Source: Sergeia podlipaevii
Taxonomy: Eukaryota; Euglenozoa; Kinetoplastea; Trypanosomatida; Trypanosomatidae
DNA: 13,684 nt
Direction of reading: 5' to 3'
NCBI GenBank assembly: GCA_030849805.1
Contig: JASANZ010001755.1
Location: forward strand, 1 to 13,684
A model generated the notes under the pieces. That model did not search any database. It was not told the origin of the DNA and saw only the letters and a list, made by a program, of their open reading frames with translations. Made by a program: the position numbers and the translations under genes. Each line of letters opens with the position of its first letter. Position 1 is the first letter of the stretch. Of this stretch, positions 1 to 7,457 are shown piece after piece.

Positions 1-38
1 AGGAAGTGCCAGTGATGAGGAAACGTGAGGGACAGCTT

Positions 39-383
39 TTATACCAGATGGACAAACAATATTGATGAGATCACTGCTGCAACTATGGTGGAACAGATAG
101 CCATTGTTATTGCCCCTCTCACCATTCTTTGGTGTGGTGTGCCACCATGTCTTTTGAATGTCAGCAGACTCAGCAGTACTCCAAGCGCAATGAGCACAGC
201 GGCGATAAACCTGCCTCAAAGAGATGATCCTTCCATGTATTGAGAGAAGTGAACTCTCACTGAGAGCCATGATTCTATAGACCTGTGGTGACTAAAATGC
301 AACTCATGCTTCGTAATGTCATCGTGGTGCTCGGTGAAGTTGCTTACCTGGTGCTTTGCAACGAGAGAGACGTCCTTCTTCAT
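39..383 (-). pseudogene. Possible relic of a small membrane protein (amastin-like at best)
   Basis: Reading the minus strand from an ATG at 383-381 gives 55 codons, then an in-frame TGA at 218-216, then 58 more codons in the same frame ending in TAA at 41-39. The second half is strongly hydrophobic: a first membrane-like segment (FIAAVLIALGVLLSLLTF), a short basic/polar link (KRHGG...HQR), then a second one (ITMAICSTIVAAVISSILF). The first half is His- and Ser-rich and hydrophilic. Two helices joined by a short loop after an arginine-phenylalanine start recall helices 2-3 of trypanosomatid amastins, but the amastin signature (Cys-x-[TS]-[LF]-Trp-Gly) is not visible, so the family link is a guess. 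It could also be chance: hydrophobic frames arise easily, and no intact ORF exists here. It is on the same strand as the other genes. Confidence 0.28.
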
Positions 384-1385
384 TCAACCCTGATACATTC
401 TGAGAGAGCGCTACAGAAGCTGAATAGAGTACTTTGTGAGGAAGGCTGTGAGCACAGCAAAAGTGAGTCCTTTTGATAGCTGCAGCGGTAGGAAGTGCTC
501 CTGTTGAGTGTTGCTTCAGTTGAACCGTGCGCAGAAAGGCTCCATGAAAGCGCTTGCCACGCCATCTCTTCTGTCTGCTGCTTTCCTCAGTGGCACAGCA
601 GCGTTGAAAACTCCACTAGTGAATGCGCAATCCTTAGCGGTACACGCAGCTCGAGGATATAATGGTCAATGCAGCTCTACCAGCCTGCATGAATGTCACT
701 GATATAAAGCAACTAAGGAGCAATGCTACACTGATCTTGCCTTTGAGAGCGCCTTCTAACAATCATCTTGGGATTCTTCATCAGCTTCTTAATTGGGGGG
801 CTGACGCCCCCCAAGCCCCCCTCAGAAAGGGAAGATCACTGTGCTGAGAGAAAGGTGGTGGTGCTGTGCTTTGGGAGAAGTAGCAACGAACCTGCCAGGT
901 TGCTCATTAAGCAGAGAGAGGCAAAGCTTGACTGAGAGGCAAGTCGTGCTTGGTAAGAGAGGGTGGGGTGCAGTGGCAATTACCACATAGAGATTGAGTA
1001 TTATTTTTCATTTCATTTTATGGCTTCGTTTCTTAATCTTCTCTATGTTTCGCTCATCGTTATTGTTCATGATTCTCTTAAAAGTATGTTTCTTTTATTT
1101 GCGTTCATTATTTTTCCCCTTATACATTTGATTTCTATTCCGCGTTCACACTATATTGCTCTCTTTGCCACCTTTCCCATAATATCTTCATTTTCTTTTC
1201 ATTTATTTACATCACATATCTCTTCTGATAGAGCTTTAATTTTTTTTTTGCACAGATAAAGCTCCGCTTGCTCTGCTGTTTGTGTCTCATCGTATAGCTC
1301 AGTGATAAGTGAATCCTCAATGATGAGAGCACGTCACAAACCCTCCATCTATTTTCTTATTGCTAGAAAAGGTGAAAAAGGAAGA
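384..1385. other. Spacer without a supported gene
   Basis: Only short ORFs (up to about 98 codons) are present on either strand, and none shows a recognisable motif or a credible composition. From about 1000 to 1260 the plus strand is markedly T/C-rich and gives a low-complexity hydrophobic frame that I regard as an artefact of composition. A GC-rich hairpin lies at 793-814. From 840 to 960 there are several loose copies of a GAGAGGCAA/CTGAGAG-type word, too short and degenerate to call a repeat family. No tRNA-like A/B boxes were seen by eye. Confidence 0.5.
793..814. repeat. G6/C6 hairpin
   Basis: TTGGGGGG at 793-800 is perfectly complementary to CCCCCCAA at 807-814, leaving a six-base loop CTGACG. 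A further C-rich run follows at 816-821. It stands out from the surrounding moderately AT-rich DNA. Its function is unknown; compare the similar structure at 2919-2939. Confidence 0.6.
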
Positions 1386-1817
1386 CTAGCCGGAGCTCAG
1401 TACAGTCACGCTGCCTGAGTAGCCTCGGCAAACCCCAAAGTTGCGCGTCGCGTGGTCAGCCGGGTTCAGCGGGCCCTGCACGTAGAAGAAGGCCACGTCG
1501 ATACCACACATCACACACTGGCCGTTATCGTTCGAGACAGAATAGCCGGGGTCGCAGAACTCACACCACTTGTCCGTACCACGATGCTGGCCGTGCGCCA
1601 CGCCGCACTCGATACACTTACTGACGTCGGCAAGCACAGAGCACCCATCAATACACGTGCCACACAAGTTGGGGTGAGTGCACTCGTGGCAGTGCGGGAC
1701 ATCACACTCAAAGCAGTTGCTGCAATCGAGTGTGTATCCGCTGTTACAGGGAGTACGCACATTGCCTGTAGAATACGTTGTGCAGCAGCTGGGGCAGATG
1801 TAGCAGCTGGTTCAAAG

Positions 1818-1832
1818 AAAAAAAAAAAAAAA
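1818..1832. repeat. A15 homopolymer inside the Cys-rich relic
   Basis: A pure run of 15 A on the plus strand reads as poly-Phe on the coding strand. The Cys-rich frame changes exactly across this tract: SAPY-Phe(n) before it, and CYICPSCC in a different frame after it. It is therefore either a real slippage mutation or a length error in sequencing. Confidence 0.85.
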
Positions 1833-2505
1833 CGATATGGCGCAGAGCACTTAACGCAGTTATTTGCCGTGTTGCACCTGGCACACCTTGAGTCTTCGCA
1901 CAGAGCGCATTCTTGTCTGTGTTTCCTGCAGTTCGTACTTGTGTCACAAGCAGCGGAGTCCAAGTCTGGTCCGAGATATCCCGCCTTGCAAGCAGCACAA
2001 AATTTTAGAAAGTCGCAAGTAAGACAGCCACAGTTATTTCATGGACACTCATAGCGTCTGCGAGGGGAAATTAATGAAAAAATGAAACCAAGACTGCAGT
2101 CCTGGCAATCATTAGATGAGTAGGTAGCATCCACGTCCCCCTTTTTGTTTCCTTCCAAATACAGCCCGTCTCAGGCGGGGTTGTGATACAGAAATCAGTA
2201 CCGCATCTGGAGCATACATCCGCGGTGTCTGAAGCGGTGAGATTCTCAATCAAGCCACTGGTTTTCGTTGTGCAAACAAAGCCACCACACTGTGCACTAT
2301 TGCCAGCAGCGCGATGAGTGCATTGCCCAAACTCGCTGCTTCCATAGTAGGACTCGCCCGCCAGCAGTTAGACATGTTCACGCCAGTCTGTTCGCATCTT
2401 GTCGTATCTGCCGTGCAGCATCGATATGAGTTGTTGGAGTTGGGAGCGGATTGAAGAACAGGCAATCGGTTATAACGGTGGCGATAGTACGCACAGATGT
2501 AGTCC

Positions 2506-2519
2506 CTCTCTCTCTCTCT
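2506..2519. repeat. (CT)7 microsatellite
   Basis: Seven CT units lie within the N-terminal part of the Cys-rich relic, where they read as Arg-Glu repeats on the minus strand. The signal-peptide-like frame and the next Cys-bearing frame differ across this area, so the tract is a candidate slippage site. Confidence 0.85.
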
Positions 2520-2650
2520 GAAGTGCCAATGATGGGAAATGTAGCGAAGCACAGTATGGCTATCACAGCCGCTAGGGCTGTACAACGAAAAAGTGCGTCT
2601 GGAATTGGAAGAAGGGACAAAAAAAGAAAAATAGAAGAAGAAAGGACGCC

Positions 2651-3409
2651 TTCGTGAAAGCTCAGCGTCTTAAGGTTGAAGAAGAGAATAAAGCACTGAA
2701 AGTGTAATGTCAATCCTGGGTAAAGAAAAAAGTAAACAAGGAAAGAAAACAAAGTAGATATTTATGGGCAACGCGGTAGTATTCTATCATTTGATCATCT
2801 CAAAGCTTAAAGTAAATAAACGACTCCATCTTTCATGAATGTCTTTCCATCGCAGCATCGACTGAGTCCACACCATAATTTTTTGTTATTTAATTATTTT
2901 TCCTATTGTCATTTCGGTAGGGGGGGTGTTACTCCCCCTCACTGCACACACAACAGTTCGCCACTCATCAATGAGTGTCACGCGTGTATGCACTATGCGC
3001 ACTGGCCAGCATTCATTTCGTTTTGCATATATCATGCTGTCATTATTCGAATTGGTATTGCAGATTGCTCACACCACTGATGGCTCTTTGCAGATATTCT
3101 CTTTCTCCTCTCCGTGGGGGAGGCAATCATAACACATAAGTAGTAGCTCCAGTCATTTCTCTATTAAGAAAAAATAAAGCAAAGAAGAAGGGGGGTGAGA
3201 ATGCAATGCAAAGAAATCTTTAAAATAAATAAAAATGAGCCCAACAGTGCTTTCGAATCGCCTTGTCAAGGTTGCAAGGGACAAGCATACAGAAGCACAA
3301 AAGGTTAAAAAAAAAAAAAATGATACGCAAAAGGGGAAAGAAAATGAAAGTAGTATTAACCCGAAGCCCAAGCCTCCCATTTTTCTTTTTTCACTAGCGT
3401 TTGCGCTTG
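2651..3409. other. Spacer between kinase gene and Cys-rich relic
   Basis: No ORF here has credible coding character. On the minus strand this is the 3' flank of the kinase gene followed by the 5' flank of the relic. The plus strand is purine-rich at about 3170-3200 and 3300-3360 (including an A14 run at about 3307-3320), so the minus strand is pyrimidine-rich there. That would suit a trans-splice signal for the downstream, now decayed, gene. A GC hairpin lies at 2919-2939. Confidence 0.5.
2919..2939. repeat. Second G/C hairpin
   Basis: AGGGGGGG at 2919-2926 pairs with CTCCCCCT at 2932-2939, with one G-T wobble, around a TGTTA loop. It is similar in size and composition to the hairpin at 793-814 and, like it, sits in an AT-rich non-coding stretch of the decayed left third. 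Confidence 0.5.
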
Positions 3410-5494
3410 CTAGAGCAGGTCACGCTTCTGCATCCAATCCTTTAGCGCCAGGTACTCCTTAAGTCGGCAATTCCCGTAAAAGATGTAATCCAGTCCGCTG
3501 CTACCCCTGGCAAAGCCTCCGTCGTCATTCGTGTTGTTGGTACATTGATCAGGGTTGCAGGCAAGTACAAACGACCAGAGTGCCCAGTGCATGTGAGAGG
3601 CAAGCATGCCCAAGAACACTTCGGATAGCTGGCTCCCTGTCAGCTTTAGGCAACGACCATCATCCTTGGCGCTGGCTCTAAAGTAGTTGCGAACTGCGTG
3701 CAGGCACGAGTCGCCTACACTGGATGGAGAGGAAGAAGAGAGGGCCTCAGCACTGAATCCCCCAGTCTTTGAGTCAGCTGTCCAAGCGTCAAACATAAGG
3801 TGGGGGAGTCGCGGGTACGTCATGGGCAACGCAGTCCACGCGTCCTTATAGTCCTGAGGAGGAAAAGCGTAAAGGTACTTGATGAAGCCAGGCCCGCCAT
3901 CTTCAGTGCCACGGCTGTAATCATAGTCAAGCTCGCAAAGTGTATTGCCCAAGTCAAAGCAGCGATAGTTAACGTCTGAGTATTCAAAATCAATGAAGAC
4001 GACGCCCTTGAGATCGACAAGATTCCTGTGACGGCCCTTCTTTGTGAGGAACTTACGGGCCAAGAAAGAGCTCTGCTCCGACACCACCGGCGTCACCTCG
4101 TCCCCCTCATCCTCCGCGCAGTCCAACCGACCGGCCTCAGTGCGAAACTGTGGAGGCACCTTGCGCCACGATAGAAGGATATTGCCCGGGTTAAGATCGT
4201 TGTGTGAGAACACCATCGGCACGTGGTGCCGCTGTAACAAGCCGCGCAGTGCCATGATCTCGGACCCAATGAAACGCACAAATCCACTCCTGTACTGCGG
4301 CTTCAGCAGCGCACTGGTCAGTCGTAAAAAGCGAAGACTCGCCCGCTCAAACGCGGTAGGGCACACCTCCTCCATCACTTTTGCATCTAGCGCCTCACGA
4401 TAGTAGTCGCTGTTTTTGGTGGACGTAAGCGCGTCCCTCAGCCTAGCGGCATTGGTGCGACAGTACTCCTCAGGATCCTTGTCCTCCTCGGCGCTCAAGA
4501 AATGTTGAATCGCGCTGCCAGCCTTGAAGCGGTTCTTGTTCATTGATTGTGGAAGGAAAGGGTCGTAAGAGAGGGCATGCATCTGGGCCAAAACTGTGTA
4601 CACTTCAGAAAGCAGACTCGGGCTTGCAATGAGCATGTCGGTGGTACATGTGGCTACATTGTCCATGAATTCCTCGACGCGGCCCCATTTGAATGAGTGC
4701 AGCACGGCAGGGCTCAGAGCCGCCTTACTCATCTGTTTCATGGCCTCAACATCACGCAGACGGTCAATTGCCTCATCATCGCCGCTGCCGTAGACACGCA
4801 ACAAAATGACTTTATCTGGGAAAGTGGCGCTAGCTAAGCGGTACACGTGGTTGCTGTTGCCGCCTGAGAGTTTCTCTACGTTGAGTTCCTCGAGGAGCTG
4901 GCGTGAGGCTTCGTGAGGATTGCGCGCGAACACGTTGTTGTTGTTGCGAATCGGACTCTCTGGGATCGACGGCAAGTACGTTGTGTCGCGAGTGTTGTGG
5001 TACGCGTAGAACGCCTTGGGTTCAAAAAGATGCAGAAGTGGCATCCAATCGGTCAAGAAAAACATATTCTTCTCGTGCGTGTCATCAACTGAGACGCGGC
5101 GATTGCGGCTCCTCTTTGTTCCGTCACTGCCAGCATTTGTCCTTTGCAGAACTTTCTTGTAAAGAGAGCGGCACAGACGGTAGATGAGATTGTTCGTCTC
5201 CACCTCCTGCTCACTCAAGCCATGCAGCTCCTCATGAATGCTCGCGTTGGCTGACAAAGTGATAATTGAATCGAGCGAGTCTTCAGAGCGAACCGACATC
5301 GCCGGGGATCCGCAAGCGCCGTTGTCGGACCCTCGGCGTGTCGACTGCACGTACTCGTACAACGGGGAGTGAGGGGTGTCAGTAGTGGGCCGAGCGATAA
5401 GAGTCTGTACGTCTGTGATGCGCAGCAGCTCACCAATACCTTCAAGAGTTGCTCCGCTCTCCACTGCAGGTGGGGCAGGAGGAGAGGCTGACAT
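3410..5494 (-). CDS. Choline/ethanolamine kinase (Kennedy pathway), 694 aa
   Basis: It phosphorylates choline and/or ethanolamine with ATP, the first cytosolic step of phosphatidylcholine/phosphatidylethanolamine synthesis. The family hallmarks are present in order: a glycine-rich nucleotide loop LSGGNSNHVYRL (about 209-220); Brenner's motif SHNDLNPGNILL (430-441; catalytic Asp433, Asn438); the choline-kinase motif IDFEYSDVNYRCFDLGN (501-517; metal-binding Asp502); and the C-terminal SHMHWALWSF (633-642) and GLDYIFYGNCRLKEY (667-681). At 694 residues it is far longer than typical family members (about 350-460). There is an N-terminal extension of roughly 190 residues, Ser/Thr-rich at first and without an obvious domain, and an acidic/basic insert at about 445-495 between the HND and IDFEY motifs. 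A Ser-rich stretch (SSSSPSS) follows at about 585. The start is the first ATG after the predicted splice acceptor at about 5544. Its stop is TAG at 3412-3410. Whether choline or ethanolamine is preferred cannot be told from sequence. Confidence 0.93.
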   Translation of the reverse strand: MSASPPAPPAVESGATLEGIGELLRITDVQTLIARPTTDTPHSPLYEYVQSTRRGSDNGACGSPAMSVRSEDSLDSIITLSANASIHEELHGLSEQEVETNNLIYRLCRSLYKKVLQRTNAGSDGTKRSRNRRVSVDDTHEKNMFFLTDWMPLLHLFEPKAFYAYHNTRDTTYLPSIPESPIRNNNNVFARNPHEASRQLLEELNVEKLSGGNSNHVYRLASATFPDKVILLRVYGSGDDEAIDRLRDVEAMKQMSKAALSPAVLHSFKWGRVEEFMDNVATCTTDMLIASPSLLSEVYTVLAQMHALSYDPFLPQSMNKNRFKAGSAIQHFLSAEEDKDPEEYCRTNAARLRDALTSTKNSDYYREALDAKVMEEVCPTAFERASLRFLRLTSALLKPQYRSGFVRFIGSEIMALRGLLQRHHVPMVFSHNDLNPGNILLSWRKVPPQFRTEAGRLDCAEDEGDEVTPVVSEQSSFLARKFLTKKGRHRNLVDLKGVVFIDFEYSDVNYRCFDLGNTLCELDYDYSRGTEDGGPGFIKYLYAFPPQDYKDAWTALPMTYPRLPHLMFDAWTADSKTGGFSAEALSSSSPSSVGDSCLHAVRNYFRASAKDDGRCLKLTGSQLSEVFLGMLASHMHWALWSFVLACNPDQCTNNTNDDGGFARGSSGLDYIFYGNCRLKEYLALKDWMQKRDLL

Positions 5495-5507
5495 ATTGTT
5501 GTAGTAA

Positions 5508-5521
5508 AAATAAATAAATAA
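5508..5521 (-). promoter_or_regulatory. AU-rich element-like run in the kinase 5' leader
   Basis: On the coding strand this reads as overlapping ATTTA pentamers (ATTATTTATTTATT), between the predicted splice acceptor and the start codon. Such AU-rich words usually matter in 3' UTRs; here the position is in the leader. Since trypanosomatid genes are controlled after transcription, it is a candidate RNA-protein binding site, though base composition alone could produce it. Confidence 0.3.
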
Positions 5522-5543
5522 TGAAAATGAAAATGATCAGTAA

Positions 5544-5575
5544 CTTAAAAAAAAGCCCCAAAAAGCCACCAAACC
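5544..5575 (-). promoter_or_regulatory. Predicted trans-splice acceptor for the kinase gene
   Basis: On the coding strand a pyrimidine-rich tract ends in T8 at 5554-5547 and is followed directly by AAG. Its AG (5545-5544) is the only AG between the tract and the ATG at 5494. That would give a leader of about 49 nt before the start codon, excluding the spliced leader. This supports both the strand assignment and the chosen start. Confidence 0.6.
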
Positions 5576-6119
5576 CAAACAACTGCTAAAATAAATATGG
5601 AAAAATGCAACGACTACCCAAATAATGTAAGCAATGTTGGAGCAGCAGTAATACGCTTTTCCGTGAACTGCAGAGAAGAAAAAAAAACGCAGGCAACGCA
5701 GTGCTAATCAAAAACTGTAAGTGTGTAAAAAAAAAAAAAAACAGCACTGTGATGCGATGAAGACTAACAAAACCAATAGAAGAGAAGCAAAAGATAATGA
5801 ACACAAATAAAGAGAGATGTGTATCTGAGTAAAGATGAAAAATAAGAGATTCATAGATACAGTTGTATCCCGTACGCAATAAAAAATATTTTTAAAAAAA
5901 AATTATGAAGTGATCGCAGAACACTGCATTCAGCACCAGTTCGCATTTTTTATCACTGTTGTCAATTGTTGGGGTGTAATTATCATTGTCTTCTATTTCA
6001 TCTTCCATTAATCAATTTTTGCACAAGTGTGCCTATAAACAAAAAAAGAGGTAAGGAGATTTTAGAGTAAATAAATATTTTTTAAACCGTTAAAGTAGCT
6101 CGTTCGTCATTGTATATAC

Positions 6120-6134
6120 ATATATATATATATA
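6120..6134. repeat. (AT)n microsatellite
   Basis: About seven AT units in non-coding DNA, flanked by other alternating T/A stretches up to about 6170. Confidence 0.85.
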
Positions 6135-6804
6135 AACAAAGGTGACAGTAACTGCATATATAATTATATATAACCGTGGCTTGGCGATTATTTTTTTTCT
6201 TCTAGAAGCCCATTTTCGTTATAATCGAGAAGAATAAAATAAGTCTCGCTCTATTTGTATGTGCAGCTGGCCACACAACTGCTCATGGCACGTGGCAACC
6301 TCTCTCTCCCCTCCATACCACCTGAAGCACTCGCTTTCAGCTAATGGAAAAGGGAAAAAAAAAACAAAGAACGGGCTTGTATACGCGCAGTCCCCTATAT
6401 ATCGGTGTATGTACAGCAATGCCACACATGCATATAATGATTGAACCAATGCATATGCTTACAGTACCGTCACGCCTCTCATATAGATCTTGTTAGTGTT
6501 TTGTGAATATAAGAGAACGTAGTGTCTACGATGTCGCTAAAGCTCGCATGTACGTCCAACGCATAAGCATCTTTACTTCATGATAGCCAAATAGCTCTTG
6601 TTCCATATCCTTTCTTGTATATAATTTAATAAATACATGAGCATATATAAATGCAATGCAGGTCCCTCCTCTTTCATACGTAAGCGAAGTTTTAAATCAA
6701 TGAAAAAAAATCCCTGATCCATCGCTAACTCCACTGCACTGCACTGCCTCACCCACTCTGCGTACGTGCAAACTCCACAAAACCCAATAAAAAACATCTC
6801 GTCA

Positions 6805-6808
<4 letters not shown>

Positions 6809-6838
<30 letters not shown>
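6809..6838. repeat. (CA)15 microsatellite
   Basis: A pure CA run, reading (TG)15 on the transcribed strand, in the presumed 3' UTR or spacer downstream of the carrier-like gene. Confidence 0.95.
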
Positions 6839-6839
<1 letters not shown>

Positions 6840-7004
6840 CAAAAGCATCAAAGCACGCTAGCTAACAACCCCAACGTTGTACAACACATCTGTGTCTATG
6901 TACACTATGTACTAAATCGTGATGATAGCAGAGCATCACAAAAAAAAAACTAGATACTGTCGATTATGTGCTCAGCCCGTCAATCCATGCTTAATCAAAG
7001 CAAT

Positions 7005-7039
7005 ATATTTATATTTATATTTATATTTATATTTATATT
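7005..7039. repeat. (ATATTT)5 hexanucleotide tandem repeat
   Basis: Five perfect ATATTT units are followed by a partial unit. On the coding strand this reads as an AAATAT repeat in the presumed 3' UTR, about 420 bases after the carrier-like stop codon. Confidence 0.95.
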
Positions 7040-7334
7040 ATTAGTGTGAGTACATTTTTCTCGTTCTACTTAAAAAAAAAACCCGGCACATCCTCTCCAT
7101 TTCATTGCCCTCCCTCACCGGCCACCTCAGCGACGTAGCACCCTTGTTTGAGAAACAATAATTAACTTGGTTCATAAAAAGAAAAGAGGGACAGGCCTCA
7201 TCACCTGCTGTAGGAGGAAAGGAAAAAGAAAGATGGCTAGTGTCTCATGCACAATGCAACAATACGTATCCCCCCCCCCTTCTCCCACCGTCCTCAAATG
7301 GGCTCATCGCGGGTGTTTTGCAAAGTAAATTGAC

Positions 7335-7355
7335 CAACAACAACAACAACAACAA
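7335..7355. repeat. (CAA)7 trinucleotide repeat
   Basis: Seven CAA units, reading TTG repeats on the coding strand, about 100 bases beyond the stop codon of the carrier-like gene. Confidence 0.95.
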
Positions 7356-7457
7356 AGAAAAAAAGTGAATTAGAAATGGCATGTGAAATAGAAAGAGGGG
7401 AAAGATAAAGAGGCAAAAGACAACAAGATAGTGTGTAGAGAGTCTGCAGTTATGTGC

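Larger units (their letters stand above)
1386..2620 (-). pseudogene. Decayed cysteine-rich surface-type protein gene
   Basis: No single frame is open, but Cys-rich protein can be followed through all three minus frames. Order along the gene: a signal-peptide-like hydrophobic run (LAAVIAILCFATFPIIG) near 2590-2520; a segment ending CEQTGVNMSNC near 2367; LLAGESYYGSSEFGQC from about 2367 in a second frame; CSRCGTDFCITTPPETG down to about 2165; then LYLEGNKKGD..DCQDC in a third frame. An in-frame TGA lies at 2041-2039. It is followed by CxxC-rich sequence (FCAACKAGYLG, CALCEDSRCARC, NNCVKCSAPY), which runs into a phenylalanine tract made by the A15 run at 1818-1832. Beyond it the Cys pattern resumes in another frame (CYICPSCC, DCSNCFECDVPHCHEC, CGTCIDGC, KWCEFCDPGY) to TAG at 1388-1386. 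Repeated CxxC and C-x2-C-x-GY modules resemble furin-like/VSP-like extracellular repeats of protist surface proteins. I see no ATG in frame before the signal-like run and no C-terminal anchor. I infer a dead secreted or surface protein gene; homopolymer sequencing error could explain one break but not all. Confidence 0.75.
5576..7457. other. Long AT-rich spacer, no supported gene
   Basis: This is nearly 2 kb between the carrier-like gene and the kinase gene. On the minus strand it is presumably the carrier-like 3' UTR plus intergenic DNA. ORFs are short and low-complexity. It holds many homopolymer A/T runs, (AT)n at 6120-6134, (CA)15 at 6809-6838, (ATATTT)5 at 7005-7039, C10 at 7270-7279 and (CAA)7 at 7335-7355. 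No tRNA, snRNA or rRNA was recognisable by eye. Small ncRNAs lacking strong motifs could be missed. Confidence 0.6.

Noticed and set aside
1..960. A retroposon remnant (ingi/SIDER type) in the left segment
   Set aside because: I could not see a poly(A) tail, target-site duplication, reverse-transcriptase motif or a signature I could verify from memory.
963..1259. A 98-codon hydrophobic plus-strand ORF
   Set aside because: It is low-complexity Phe/Ile/Leu/Ser sequence produced by T/C-rich DNA. There is no defined helix spacing, and it runs against the strand of every other gene.
1452..2054. A 200-codon plus-strand ORF over the Cys-rich relic
   Set aside because: It contains a poly-Lys tract from the A15 run and has no domain signal. 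The minus strand carries the regular Cys spacing in the same DNA.
6809..7039. Tandem repeats as a CRISPR or satellite array
   Set aside because: These are simple microsatellites of 2-6 base units without spacers, ordinary for eukaryotic non-coding DNA.
5576..7457. A tRNA or small RNA gene in the 2 kb spacer
   Set aside because: No GGTTCGANNCC-type B box or clover-leaf arrangement was found by eye on either strand. Motif-poor RNAs cannot be excluded.
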